A DNA stretch of 64,000 nucleotides from Arachnia propionica (GCF_003859805.1 NZ_RQZG01000008.1:124001-188000), one strand, 5' to 3'. Shown: positions 55,084 to 64,000, numbered from the stretch's first letter. A program made the numbers and translations. The notes: generated by a model from the sequence alone, not told the origin.

Positions 55084-55626
55084 TCATTCCTTCTCGTCCG
55101 CGTCGCTCGCGGAGGTGCTTTCAGTCATTGAACGGGTGGGGGTCCCGAAAAGTGCCCGGTCCAGGCTGAACAGTGACTGGGGACGCAGCATCAGCCAACC
55201 GCACAACGTCGCCATCCCGAGGTTCTCCGCCATCTTCAGGGGGTACTGGGTCTGCGAGGCATCCACCTCACCGCCGGTGCCGAAACAGCCGCAGTCGATG
55301 TTGATGCCCTGACTCCAGACCCAGGCGATGCCCCCCATGAACATCAACAGCATGACGAAGATCGCGGCCGCGGCCCACCGGGTGAACAGTCCCCCCAGCA
55401 GCAGCAGGCCCGCGGCGATCTCCACCACGGGGAGCACGATCGACAGGATGTGCGCCACGTCCCACCCCACCAACTGGTACGCCAGGATGTTCGCCCGGAA
55501 ACCCTCCATGTCGACGATCTTGACGGCCCCCGCCCACACGAAGACGATTCCCGGGATGATGCGGGCGATGAGGCCCACCCAGTCCTTCCAGGAACGGATG
55601 GACGACGCAGCGTACGAATCGGTCAC
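55084..55626 (-). CDS. MauE/DoxX-family redox membrane protein
   Basis: 180 aa with four hydrophobic helices. VFVWAGAVKIVD near the start and a cysteine pair in INIDCGCFGTGG on the extracytoplasmic side are typical of MauE-like partners of thioredoxin-fold proteins, possibly passing electrons from the DsbA-like protein to quinones in place of DsbB. GTG 55626 follows TAGGAT by 6 nt, so it is probably leaderless. Divergent from folC. Confidence 0.86.
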   Translation of the reverse strand: MTDSYAASSIRSWKDWVGLIARIIPGIVFVWAGAVKIVDMEGFRANILAYQLVGWDVAHILSIVLPVVEIAAGLLLLGGLFTRWAAAAIFVMLLMFMGGIAWVWSQGINIDCGCFGTGGEVDASQTQYPLKMAENLGMATLCGWLMLRPQSLFSLDRALFGTPTRSMTESTSASDADEKE

Positions 55627-55659
55627 CAGCTCATCCTAGCCGCCTAGAATGAGCGGATC

Positions 55660-56973
55660 ATGGATCACACCACCCTCGTTGAAGAATTGACGGCCCGCTG
55701 GCCCGAGCACCGGATCGGCCGCAGCCTGAACCGCATCCAGGCCCTGATGGACCTGCTCGGCAACCCCCAGCAGGCCAGTCCCGTGATCCAGGTCGCCGGA
55801 ACCAACGGCAAGGGGTCCACCTGCATCATGATCGACTCCCTGCTGCGTGCCACCGGGCTCCGGACCGGGAGATTCGCCAGTCCACACCTCAGCGACGCGC
55901 GGGAACGCATCTGCCTGGACGGGGAAGCCCTGTCGAAGGAGCGGTTCGGTGAGGTCTGGGAGGAGATCGAACCCTTCGTGCAGCTGGTCGACCAGCAGCA
56001 CCTGGACGGCATCGACATGACCTTCTTCGAGGTCATCACGGGGATGGCCTACGCCGCCTTCGCCGATGCGCCCGTCGACGTCGCCGTGGTGGAGGTGGGG
56101 CTCGGGGGCAGCTGGGACGCCACCTCCGTCGTCACCCCCGAGGTCGCCGTGGTGACCCCCATCGGGGCGGACCACACCCACATCCTGGGCGAGACCCTGG
56201 CCGAGATCGCCACCGAGAAGGCCGGGATCATCAAGCCCGGTTCGACGGCGGTGCTGGCCGGGCAGGAGCCCGCCGCGGTCCAGCCACTGCTGGCGCGTGC
56301 CGTCGAGGTGGGGGCCGTGGTCCGGGCGGAGGGTCCGGATTTCGGGCTGCTGGAACGCCGACCCGCGGTCGGGGGGCAGGTGATCCGGATCCAGGGTCTC
56401 GGAGGACCCGTCGGGGAGCTGTTCCTGCCGCTGCACGGTGCCCACATGGCCCGCAACGCGGCACTCGCGGTGGCGGCGGTGGAGTCCTTCCTCGGCGGTC
56501 AGGGGCTGGACCCGAAGATCATCGAGGAGGGGTTGGCCGAGGTGAAGGCCCCGGCCCGACTGGAACTCGTGAGGACCTCCCCGGCCGTGGTCATCGACAC
56601 CGCCCACAATTCCCAGGCCGCACGGGCCACCGTGGACGCCTGCCAGGAGGCCTACGCCTTCACCCCCACCATCGGGGTGGTGGCCATGATGGCCGACAAG
56701 GACCAGGCGACAGTGCTGCAGACCTTCGCCGAGGTGATGCAACAGGTGGTCATCACCCGGGTGCAGGGAACACCCCGGGCGTTGCCCACCGCCGAGCTCG
56801 CCGCCCTGGCGGAGGAGATCTGGCCCGCGGGCAGGGTGCACCAGGCCCCGACGATGGCCGATGCCCTGGAACTCGCCACCCTGCTGGCCGACGCGGCGGG
56901 CCCAGGAGCCGGGGTCCTCGTGGCAGGATCCCTCATCGCCGCTGGTCAGGCCCGCGACCTGCTGGTGAAATAG
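55660..56973 (+). CDS. folC: Folylpolyglutamate/dihydrofolate synthase
   Basis: ATP-dependent ligase adding glutamate to dihydropteroate or tetrahydrofolates. 437 aa, Mur-ligase fold, with the P-loop VAGTNGKGST, the FolC signature VEVGLGGSWDATSV, GADHTHILG and C-terminal VIDTAHNSQAA. A TAGAAT box lies 9 nt before ATG 55660 and there is no ribosome-binding site, so it is probably leaderless. Confidence 0.95.
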   Translation: MDHTTLVEELTARWPEHRIGRSLNRIQALMDLLGNPQQASPVIQVAGTNGKGSTCIMIDSLLRATGLRTGRFASPHLSDARERICLDGEALSKERFGEVWEEIEPFVQLVDQQHLDGIDMTFFEVITGMAYAAFADAPVDVAVVEVGLGGSWDATSVVTPEVAVVTPIGADHTHILGETLAEIATEKAGIIKPGSTAVLAGQEPAAVQPLLARAVEVGAVVRAEGPDFGLLERRPAVGGQVIRIQGLGGPVGELFLPLHGAHMARNAALAVAAVESFLGGQGLDPKIIEEGLAEVKAPARLELVRTSPAVVIDTAHNSQAARATVDACQEAYAFTPTIGVVAMMADKDQATVLQTFAEVMQQVVITRVQGTPRALPTAELAALAEEIWPAGRVHQAPTMADALELATLLADAAGPGAGVLVAGSLIAAGQARDLLVK

Positions 56974-57015
56974 CTGTCATCCAGTCAGAACACACACCCA
57001 GCAAGGAGCACCGCA

Positions 57016-57432
57016 ATGGCGCGTCAGTCCACGTTCGTCATCATCAAACCCGACGCCTTCGCAGCCGGTCACGTCGGCCACATCCTCAGCCGCTACGAGG
57101 AGGCCGGACTGGTGCCGATGAGGCTCGAGGTGTGGCACGTCCCCGCTGAGCTGGCCGACCGGCACTACGCCGAGCACCTGGACCGGGACTACTACGCAGG
57201 ACTGCGGGAGTTCATCACCTCCGGACCGTTGGTGGCCTGCGAGTTGGTGGGTGAGGGTGCCATCGAGCTGGTCCGGACCCTCAACGGGGCGAAGAACCCG
57301 GCCGAGGCGGAACCCGGGACGATCCGTGCGGACTACGGCACCAGCATCCGCCGCAATGCCGTCCACGCCTCCGACTCCCCCGAGAGTGCGGCGCGCGAAC
57401 TGGCGTTGTGGTTCGGCAACGAGGAGAACTGA
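57016..57432 (+). CDS. ndk: Nucleoside diphosphate kinase
   Basis: Transfers phosphate between nucleoside tri- and diphosphates. 138 aa with FVIIKPDAF at the start and the phospho-histidine in RRNAVHASDSPESA. The ribosome-binding site is AAGGAG. Follows folC, as in other actinobacteria. Confidence 0.96.
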   Translation: MARQSTFVIIKPDAFAAGHVGHILSRYEEAGLVPMRLEVWHVPAELADRHYAEHLDRDYYAGLREFITSGPLVACELVGEGAIELVRTLNGAKNPAEAEPGTIRADYGTSIRRNAVHASDSPESAARELALWFGNEEN

Positions 57433-57448
57433 CCCTATCCTTCTCGGC

Positions 57449-59404
57449 ATGACCGACACCCTGCCGGAGTTCTCCCTGTACCCGAAGCTCGAGCCGTTGC
57501 TGACGGGCGTGTCCAAACCCATCCAGTACGTGGGAGGTGAGCACAACAGCATCCGCAAGGACTGGGAGTCGGTCGAGGTGCGCTGGTGCCTGTCCTACCC
57601 GGACGCCTACGAGGTGGGTCAGCCGAACCAGGGTGTGGCGATCCTCTACGAGATCCTCAACGAGCGTGACTGGATCCTGGCCGAACGCACCTACGCCGTG
57701 TGGCCCGACATGGATGCGGCCATGCGCGCAGCGGGGGTCCCGCAGTTCACGCTGGATGCGCACCGTCCCGTCGCCGCCTTCGACGTGCTGGGGTTCAGCT
57801 TCTCCACCGAGCTGTGTTACACCAACATGCTCTCCATCCTGGACCTGGCCGGAATGCCGATCCGGGCCGCCGAACGAGGCGATGACCATCCCATCGTGCT
57901 GGTCGGGGGACACGCCGCGTTCAACCCGGAGCCCATCGCCGACTTCATCGACGTCGCGGTGCTGGGTGACGGGGAGGAGGCCTCACTGCTCGTCAGTGAG
58001 ATCGTGCGCGAGTGGAAGGCCGAGGGGCGTGAGGGTGGTCGTGAGGGGTTGTTGCTGCGGTTGGCCCTGACCGGGGCCTTCTACGTCCCGGCCTTCTACG
58101 ATGTCGACTACCTCGACGACGGCCGGATCCAACGGGTCGCGCCCAACCGGGAGGGGGTGCCCTTCCAGGTGCGCAAGCACACCCTGATGGACCTGGACCA
58201 GTGGCCCTACCCGGCCAGGCCGATCGTCCCGATGGCCGAGACGGTGCACGAGCGCTACTCCGTCGAGATCTTCCGGGGTTGCACCCGCGGCTGCCGTTTC
58301 TGTCAGGCCGGGATGATCACCCGGCCGGTGCGGGAACGCAGCCTGACCACCATCGGCAACATGGTGCAGCAGGGCCTGGAGGCGACCGGGCTGGAGGAGA
58401 TCGGGCTGCTGTCGCTCAGCTCCGCCGACCACTCCGAGATCGGCGACGTCACCAAGCAGCTCGCGGATCGGTACGAGGGCACCAACGTCTCGTTGTCGCT
58501 GCCCAGCACCCGCGTCGACGCCTTCAACATCGACCTGGCCAACGAGCTGTCCCGCAACGGCCGACGTTCCGGTCTCACCTTCGCACCGGAGGGCGGGTCG
58601 GAACGGATGCGGAAGGTCATCAACAAACTCGTCAGCGAGGAGGACCTCATCACGACGGTGGCCACGGCCTTCAGCAACGGCTGGCGGCAGGTGAAGCTGT
58701 ACTTCATGTGCGGGCTGCCCACCGAGACCGATGAGGACGTGCTGCAGATCGCGGAACTCGCCTCCCGGGTCATCGAGACCGGACGCAAGGTCTCCGGCAC
58801 ACGTGACATCCGCTGCACCGTCTCCATCGGAGGATTCATCCCGAAGGCCCACACGCCGTTCCAGTGGGCCGCGCAGGCCGACCACGAGACCATCGACCAC
58901 CGGCTGCAGCTGCTCAGGGAGCGGATCCGCCAGGACAAGAACTACGGTCGTGCCATCGGACTGCGCTACCACGACGGCAAGCCCGGCATGGTCGAGGGGT
59001 TGTTGAGTCGAGGGGACCGCCGGGTCGGGGCCGTCATCGAGCGGGTCTGGCGTGAGGGTGGCCGGTTCGACGGGTGGAGTGAACACTTCGACTTCGAACG
59101 GTGGGAGACCGCCGCCAACGAGGAGCTGGGCAGGATGGGCATCGACCTGGCCTGGTTCACCACTCGGGAGCGCGACTACGAGGAGGTGCTGCCCTGGGAT
59201 CACCTCGACGCCGGCCTGGACCGGGACTGGTTGTGGGAGGACTGGCAGGACGCCCTCGACGAGGTGCCGGTGGAGGACTGTCGTTGGACCCCCTGCTTCG
59301 ACTGTGGGGTGTGCCCCCAGATGGGCACCGACATCCAGATGGGGCCGACCGGGCAGGCCCTTCTGCCGCTACCGGTGCTGCACCCCGACCTGGGCCGTGA
59401 CTGA
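57449..59404 (+). CDS. TIGR03960-type radical SAM protein with B12-binding-like domain
   Basis: 651 aa. An N-terminal cobalamin-binding-like Rossmann domain (residues about 50-200) is followed by a radical SAM domain with the cluster motif CTRGCRFC in EIFRGCTRGCRFCQAG, and a C-terminal cysteine motif CFDCGVC. The family is uncharacterised; members sit with the TIGR03936 protein and RNase E/G upstream of ribosomal L21/L27 genes, which hints at RNA or ribosome modification. ATG 57449 is 7 nt after TATCCT, probably leaderless. Its partner gene lies 2.5 kb further on. Confidence 0.9.
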   Translation: MTDTLPEFSLYPKLEPLLTGVSKPIQYVGGEHNSIRKDWESVEVRWCLSYPDAYEVGQPNQGVAILYEILNERDWILAERTYAVWPDMDAAMRAAGVPQFTLDAHRPVAAFDVLGFSFSTELCYTNMLSILDLAGMPIRAAERGDDHPIVLVGGHAAFNPEPIADFIDVAVLGDGEEASLLVSEIVREWKAEGREGGREGLLLRLALTGAFYVPAFYDVDYLDDGRIQRVAPNREGVPFQVRKHTLMDLDQWPYPARPIVPMAETVHERYSVEIFRGCTRGCRFCQAGMITRPVRERSLTTIGNMVQQGLEATGLEEIGLLSLSSADHSEIGDVTKQLADRYEGTNVSLSLPSTRVDAFNIDLANELSRNGRRSGLTFAPEGGSERMRKVINKLVSEEDLITTVATAFSNGWRQVKLYFMCGLPTETDEDVLQIAELASRVIETGRKVSGTRDIRCTVSIGGFIPKAHTPFQWAAQADHETIDHRLQLLRERIRQDKNYGRAIGLRYHDGKPGMVEGLLSRGDRRVGAVIERVWREGGRFDGWSEHFDFERWETAANEELGRMGIDLAWFTTRERDYEEVLPWDHLDAGLDRDWLWEDWQDALDEVPVEDCRWTPCFDCGVCPQMGTDIQMGPTGQALLPLPVLHPDLGRD

Positions 59405-60589
59405 CGGTTCGTGCTCGATCCGCCAGTCACGGCAGCTGATGAGCCCCGTGACCGTCATCGGGACCGTGAGCACCAGCAGCATGATCAGTGGCCAGGACCA
59501 GCCGCCGGTGGCCTCCTGCAGCAGCCCGAAGGCGAACGGTGCGGCCGAGGCCAGCAGGTACCCAGTCGACTGCACGAAACCTGACAGCGCGGCGGTCCCG
59601 GCCGCGGTGTCGGCCCGCAGCCCGAGCAGCGCCAGGAACAGCGGGAAGGTGGCGAGTCCTGCGGCGATCAGCAGTGCCCACAGCCATGGCGCCGTCGTCG
59701 GGGCCAGCAGCAGACCCAGGAAGGCTGCGGCCATGGCCAGCGACAGGATCAGCAGCATCAGGTGGGGCTGGGGGCGCCGGGCCACGTAGGCCGGCAGCAG
59801 GAATGCCGGCGGGATCCCGGCCCCCGTCGTGATGGCCAGCATGAAACCGGCATCGGCCTCACTCATCCCGGCCGCCTGGTAGATGCTCGGCAACCACCCG
59901 AAGACGGTGTAGGCGGCCGCTGACTGCAGGGCGAAGAACAGGGCCAGCGCCCAGGCCTTCCGGCTCCCCGCCACGGCGCGGACCGACAGCCGGGACGTCG
60001 TGGTGTGCAGGTGCGGGCGACTCAACCTGAGCAGTGGCAGCCAGACGACGGCGGCCGCGACCGCGAGCAGGGACCCGGCGGTGAAGGCGGCCCGCCACCC
60101 GCCGAGGGCGACCGCCAGGGGGATGGTGGCGCCACTGGCGAGGGTCAGCCCCAACGCCAGTGACAGTGAGTACAGGCTGGTCACCAGTCCGATCCGGTTG
60201 GGGAAGTGGAGCCGCACCAGGGAGGGAAGCAGGACATTGGCCAGGGCCATCCCGGCCAGGGCCACCGTGGAACAGGCGAGGAAGAGCCACGGGCCGTCCA
60301 CCCAGGCCCGCACGAGCTGACCGGAGATCAGCAGCAGGTAGGCGATCCCGATGGTGCGGTGCGCGCCGAGCCGGTGGGCGAGCCACGGTGCGATCGCTCC
60401 GACGACGGCGAAGCACAGGGACGGCAGGGCCGTCAGCACCCCGGCGAGGCTGGGCCCCAGCCCCAGGTCAGCCTGGATCTGGGACAGGGCGGGGCCGACG
60501 GAGACCGCCACCGGGCGCAGGTTGAAGGCGAGCAGCAGGAGTGCCGCCAGCACCAGCCAGGTGCGGAACCCGTACTTCCCACCGGCCAT
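59369..60589 (-). CDS. CynX/NimT-type MFS transporter
   Basis: 406 aa with about 12 hydrophobic segments and the CynX/NimT N-terminal pattern LLAFNLRPVAVSVGPALSQI. The substrate is unknown; relatives move cyanate, nitroimidazoles or small anions. Its ATG overlaps the stop of the upstream AGE-family gene (TGATG) and its 3' end overlaps the radical SAM gene by 36 bp. Confidence 0.87.
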   Translation of the reverse strand: MAGGKYGFRTWLVLAALLLLAFNLRPVAVSVGPALSQIQADLGLGPSLAGVLTALPSLCFAVVGAIAPWLAHRLGAHRTIGIAYLLLISGQLVRAWVDGPWLFLACSTVALAGMALANVLLPSLVRLHFPNRIGLVTSLYSLSLALGLTLASGATIPLAVALGGWRAAFTAGSLLAVAAAVVWLPLLRLSRPHLHTTTSRLSVRAVAGSRKAWALALFFALQSAAAYTVFGWLPSIYQAAGMSEADAGFMLAITTGAGIPPAFLLPAYVARRPQPHLMLLILSLAMAAAFLGLLLAPTTAPWLWALLIAAGLATFPLFLALLGLRADTAAGTAALSGFVQSTGYLLASAAPFAFGLLQEATGGWSWPLIMLLVLTVPMTVTGLISCRDWRIEHEPSVTAQVGVQHR

Positions 60590-61827
60590 CAGGCGGCCGC
60601 CTCGGCCTCGCGCAGTGCGAAGGCCATCACCGGGCTGAGCGGCAGGGTCGGGATCAGGGTGGCCTGCAGGGCGTGGTAGAGATCCGGTTTGCCCGGCCAC
60701 ACCTTCCCGGCCGGTTCGTTGCCGGGGTCCAGCTCGTGGTGCCAGGAACCGGCCTCGAGGTCGAGCAGGTGGACGGCGGCGAAGTCCCACCATCGGGCGT
60801 AGTCACGGGCGTAGCGTTTCTTGCCGGTGCGTTGCCACAGCGTGGCGGCGGCACCGATGGCCTCGGCCGTCACCCAGTGGAGCCGATCCTCGACGACCGG
60901 GGTGCCGTCCCAGTCCGTGGTGTAGAGGAACCCGGGGAGGCCGTTGCGGGCCCAGCCGTCGGCGACGGCCCTCCTGTAGAGCCGTTTCGCGGCATGCGCC
61001 CAGCCCTTGGTCGGGCCGGGCAGATCACCCAGTCCGGCATCCTCGAGGGCTGACTCCACGTGCAGCAGCAGCCGTGCCCACTCCAGACCATGACCGACGG
61101 TCGCCCCGTAGGGTCGGAACTGATCGGCCTTGTGATCCTCGTTGTAGTCCGGCAGGAACTCCCAGTCGGGGGTGAAGTGCTCCGGCATCCGCCAGCCGTT
61201 CAGGGCGGCCTGCCCGGCGGCGAAGGCGGCCAGGTGGGCGGCGCGACGCAGCCAGTGCGGGTCCCCGGTGGCGTCGGCCGCGGCCAGCAGCGCCTCGACG
61301 CCGTGCATCGTCGCGTTGATGCCCCGGTAGTCGCTGGGAGTGCTGAAGTCACGGTTCCACGACTCGATCACCAGCCCGTCGTCGTCCAGGAAGTGACCCT
61401 CGTAGACGCCCAGGGCCTCCTGCAGCAGATCGACGGCGCCGTCGAGGTCCGCGGCGACGGCGGAGCAGGCCGCCAGCACGACGAAGGCGTGGGCATAGGC
61501 CTGCTTCCCGGCGGGACCGTCCCCGGAGGCGTCGTCGAACCAGCCGCCGTGCTCCTCGTCGCGCAGGGCCCCGGTCAGCCCACTCATGGCGGCCTGTGCC
61601 ACAGGTCTGGACCCCGGCACCCCCAGGAGGTGACCGAGGGCGTAGCAGTGCACCATGCGGCAGGTGCTCCAGGTCGCAGGGGGACGTGTCGGGTCGTTGC
61701 TGCCGTCGCTGTTCAACCAGGCGGCCCCGAGTCCCGGCACGGGGCAGTTCCGGGCGAAGTCGAGGAGACGGCGGGTCTCGCCACGGAGCCAGTGGGTGTG
61801 ATCAGGGGAGCGCAACCAGTTCGACAT
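60589..61827 (-). CDS. AGE-family sugar epimerase/isomerase
   Basis: (alpha/alpha)6-barrel enzyme, 412 aa, of the N-acylglucosamine 2-epimerase superfamily, closer by motifs to aldose-ketose isomerases (YihS, mannose isomerase): RMVHCYALGHLLG, GHGLEWARLL and SWHHELDPGN supply the expected catalytic histidines. Substrate unproven. ATG 61827 has AAGGATGG upstream. Coupled to the MFS gene; together they split the radical SAM pair. Confidence 0.86.
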   Translation of the reverse strand: MSNWLRSPDHTHWLRGETRRLLDFARNCPVPGLGAAWLNSDGSNDPTRPPATWSTCRMVHCYALGHLLGVPGSRPVAQAAMSGLTGALRDEEHGGWFDDASGDGPAGKQAYAHAFVVLAACSAVAADLDGAVDLLQEALGVYEGHFLDDDGLVIESWNRDFSTPSDYRGINATMHGVEALLAAADATGDPHWLRRAAHLAAFAAGQAALNGWRMPEHFTPDWEFLPDYNEDHKADQFRPYGATVGHGLEWARLLLHVESALEDAGLGDLPGPTKGWAHAAKRLYRRAVADGWARNGLPGFLYTTDWDGTPVVEDRLHWVTAEAIGAAATLWQRTGKKRYARDYARWWDFAAVHLLDLEAGSWHHELDPGNEPAGKVWPGKPDLYHALQATLIPTLPLSPVMAFALREAEAAA

Positions 61828-61883
61828 GGGTCCATCCTTGCGTGTACGGGGCCGGGCGTCCATGCGGGATAGGATCAGGGCTC

Positions 61884-62603
61884 GTGGCCAAGAAGCAACC
61901 CCCCATCCAGCAGGCACCGCCGGTCCAGCGGGTTCGACTCCGTTATGCGCGTCGAGGGGCGGCCCGGTTCACCTCCCATCGTGACTTCGGAAGGATCCTG
62001 GAGCGGGCGCTGCGCCGAGCCGCGGTCCCGATGGCCTACTCGTCCGGCTTCAATCCCCACCCCCGCATCTCCTATGCCAACTCGGCCCCCACGTCGGCGG
62101 CGAGCGAGGCCGAGTACGTCGAGCTCGCACTCGCCGCGGAGTGTGACCCGGCGAAGGTCCAGCGGGCCCTCAACGCGGTGATGCCCCAGGGGCTGGTGTT
62201 TCTGGAAGCCGCTGATGCGGTGCGGGAGTCGCTGAGCGATCTGCTCGAGGCCTCGGACTGGGAGGCCGCGGTGGCCGACTGCCCGCCGGGGTCGCTGGCG
62301 AGGGCCGCGGTGGCGCTGCTGGACTCGACCACCGAGACGGTGGAGCGGATGACCAAGAGCGGGATGCGTTCCTTTGACGTCCGCCAGGCGGTGATGGCGT
62401 TGTCGGTGCCGGATGACCAGCACGTGGTGATGCGACTGCGACATCTCACCCCGCTCGTGAGACCCGACGACGTGATGACGGTGCTGCGTCGCCTGGAGCC
62501 CGGAATCCCGGCCACTCCGGCGTTGCTGACGCGTCTTCGGCAAGGGCCGTTGGTGGAAACAGGGATCGGTGACCCGTTGAATCCGAAACCTGTGGAACAA
62601 TAG
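61884..62603 (+). CDS. TIGR03936 (DUF2344) radical-SAM-linked protein
   Basis: 239 aa, family of unknown function, with RLRYARRGAARFTSHRDFGR and YSSGFNPHPRISYA near the N-terminus. It normally adjoins the TIGR03960 radical SAM gene (sometimes fused), so the two likely act on one substrate. GTG 61884 lies 8 nt after TAGGAT and has no ribosome-binding site, so leaderless. Confidence 0.9.
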   Translation: MAKKQPPIQQAPPVQRVRLRYARRGAARFTSHRDFGRILERALRRAAVPMAYSSGFNPHPRISYANSAPTSAASEAEYVELALAAECDPAKVQRALNAVMPQGLVFLEAADAVRESLSDLLEASDWEAAVADCPPGSLARAAVALLDSTTETVERMTKSGMRSFDVRQAVMALSVPDDQHVVMRLRHLTPLVRPDDVMTVLRRLEPGIPATPALLTRLRQGPLVETGIGDPLNPKPVEQ

Positions 62604-62774
62604 GGCACAGGTCTTGCACCGCCGGTGCTCCCGTGAGGTTGCCCAAGGGGTTGGAGACCGCGACGAGATGAATCGACCGCGGCGACCCCCGGACGTCTCC
62701 GGGTGACCTTGAAGTCTTGTACGGCGCAGCGTGCTGCGCCCGATCCCGGCGCACCCGCGCCTGAAGGAGTCAGG

Positions 62775-64000
62775 ATGACTGAACCCACGTCCAACGATGC
62801 CGCCCTGCCGGGGCGCCCTCGGGTCCATCAACTCGCCAAGCACATCGGTGTCACCAGCAAGGAGCTGCTCGCCGAACTCGCCGAACTCGGGCACGAGGTC
62901 AAGAGCGCCTCCTCGGTGGTCCCGCCCGAGGGGATCGAGGCCGTCCTGGCGCGTCGCGCGCCCGAGGAGGAAGCGGAGGCAACCGAGCCGGAGCCCCTGC
63001 CCGAGGTGCAGGAGGAGCTCCCCGAGGCACCGCAGCCGACCCGCCGTCGCCGTCGTGCCGCGTCCCGACCCGCCGGGCCTCCGGTGGAGGTGGCCGTACC
63101 AGCTGCTGAGATCCCGGTCACGACGGTGGCCGCAACCGCGGTCCAGTCGGTGGACCCGGACCAGGGCCACACCGAGGACGGTGCTCCCCGGCAGCGTCGT
63201 CGTCGTGCCACCCGGGCCGCGGGTGGACCGAGCGCCGAGCAGGGTGGTGCCGAGGTCGTGAAGGCTGAAACGGTGGATGAGGCGGCCACACCTGAGGCGT
63301 CAACCCCGGAGACCGTCGAGGACAGGCCCGCGGAGGAGACGGCACCGCGTGGTCGCCGTCGTCGTGCAGGCCGTGGTCGCAGCCGTGTCACGGAGGAGGT
63401 CGCACCCGAGGAGTCCCGGGCGGAGGCGGAATCCGAATCCGCGGATGACGGCATCGCAGCCGCGTTGCGGATGGCCGAGGAGGCAGCCCGGAGTCGTCGC
63501 GCGACGATCAAGGATCCGTTCGCCGTCACGGCGGAGGGACGCACCGAGACCCTGGCGAAACTGGCCGATGCCATCGCTGAGGTGGGGGAGCCCCAGACGG
63601 AGGAGGACGAGGGGTCCGACGAGGGCACCGAGGACGTCGAGACCGGGGATGCCGCCGAGGACGAGCGGCCCGGTCGTCGTCGGCGTCGTCGTGGCGGTCG
63701 TCGTCGCCGCCGTGGGCGTGACGCCGAGGACGAGAGCGAGACGTCCGAGGACTCCGAGGAGGCCGGTGAGGTCGGTGACGACCAGGACAGCGAGGAGGAG
63801 TCCGACCAGGACAACGGGGACGGCGGCGAGAACGCCGACTCCGAGGAGGAGACCGGGACGAGGCGGCGCAGGCGTCGTCGCCGTCGCTCCTCGGAGGCCA
63901 AGGGCAGCTCCGACGACGAGGTGACCGGCATCGAGGGATCCACCCGGATGGAGGCGAAACGCCAGCGTCGCAAGGAGAACCGCGCCGCGGGACGGCGTCG
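62775..64000 (+). CDS. rne: Ribonuclease E/G, N-terminal part (runs off the window)
   Basis: The first ~408 codons of a large frame, still open at the window edge. Residues 15-60 (RVHQLAKHIGVTSKELLAEL) are the IF2-N-like helical domain found at the N-terminus of actinobacterial RNase E/G. Then comes a long low-complexity tract of acidic stretches alternating with arginine blocks (RRRRRRR near residues 365-372), typical of this arm. The catalytic S1/DNase I-like domains would lie outside. ATG 62775 is 5 nt after AAGGAG. The 171-nt leader shows no obvious riboswitch. Confidence 0.85.
   Translation, partial: MTEPTSNDAALPGRPRVHQLAKHIGVTSKELLAELAELGHEVKSASSVVPPEGIEAVLARRAPEEEAEATEPEPLPEVQEELPEAPQPTRRRRRAASRPAGPPVEVAVPAAEIPVTTVAATAVQSVDPDQGHTEDGAPRQRRRRATRAAGGPSAEQGGAEVVKAETVDEAATPEASTPETVEDRPAEETAPRGRRRRAGRGRSRVTEEVAPEESRAEAESESADDGIAAALRMAEEAARSRRATIKDPFAVTAEGRTETLAKLADAIAEVGEPQTEEDEGSDEGTEDVETGDAAEDERPGRRRRRRGGRRRRRGRDAEDESETSEDSEEAGEVGDDQDSEEESDQDNGDGGENADSEEETGTRRRRRRRRRSSEAKGSSDDEVTGIEGSTRMEAKRQRRKENRAAGRR

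Noticed and set aside
63700-63900. Repeat array in the rne start (arginine and acidic blocks)
   Set aside because: Low-complexity coding sequence normal for actinobacterial RNase E/G arms, not a CRISPR or mobile repeat.

Overview
This window is high-GC actinobacterial chromosome. The evidence is the order pdtaR - thioesterase - polA - rpsA, the clpP1-clpP2-clpX cluster, an actinobacterial tricorn protease, a DUF222/HNH (13E12-type) gene, a class-F-like sortase, and the frequent pattern of a TANNNT -10 box 6-9 nt before a start codon (leaderless mRNAs). Propionibacteriales is my best guess at order level. This is inference; no 16S gene is present.

Layout. 0.2-6.3 kb: housekeeping core (ANTAR response regulator, hotdog thioesterase, DNA polymerase I, sortase, ribosomal protein S1), then a decayed membrane-protein fragment. 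6.8-11.2 kb: glycine cleavage operon gcvT-gcvH-gcvP on the minus strand. 11.4-17.3 kb: defence island with a broken DUF222/HNH gene abutting a giant single-chain (Type ISP-like) restriction-modification enzyme. That enzyme's gene contains an uninterrupted 24-nt G/C homopolymer, a likely phase-variation switch. 17.4-26.7 kb: a DedA gene, then an eight-gene minus-strand carbohydrate/polyol operon (kinase, polyol dehydrogenase, P-loop remnant, LacI, ABC transporter, binding protein, FGGY kinase, class I aldolase) divergent from an xylulose-reductase-like SDR. Four of these operon genes carry frameshifts and one also carries a deletion fusion, so the pathway looks recently inactivated. 26.7-27.4 kb: tRNA-Pro, a small membrane protein and tRNA-Gly.

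27.5-35.9 kb: protein quality control (trigger factor, AI-2E-family permease, clpP1, clpP2, clpX, tricorn). 35.9-49.6 kb: an ethanolamine-utilisation bacterial microcompartment locus. A divergent MocR-type regulator faces eutH-eutN-eutA-eutB-eutC-eutL-eutE-eutM-eutQ-eutT-eutJ-orf104-pta. EutH imports ethanolamine, EutBC (B12-dependent, reactivated by EutA, cofactor made by EutT) forms acetaldehyde, EutE converts it to acetyl-CoA and Pta to acetyl phosphate, inside a shell of one pentamer (EutN), one hexamer (EutM) and one tandem trimer (EutL). The locus has unusual points: EutM has two well-formed starts, one adding a basic 52-residue tail; EutQ, EutT and an orphan 104-residue protein share an N-terminal module; no alcohol dehydrogenase or acetate kinase gene is present.

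49.7-54.2 kb: drug-type MFS exporter with a textbook promoter/operator, and a TetR regulator translationally coupled to valS. 54.3-64 kb: DsbA-like/MauE-like redox pair, folC, ndk, a TIGR03960-type radical SAM protein, an inserted MFS/AGE-epimerase pair, the TIGR03936 (DUF2344) partner, and the start of an RNase E/G gene that runs off the window. I saw no CRISPR array, rRNA gene or intact insertion sequence.
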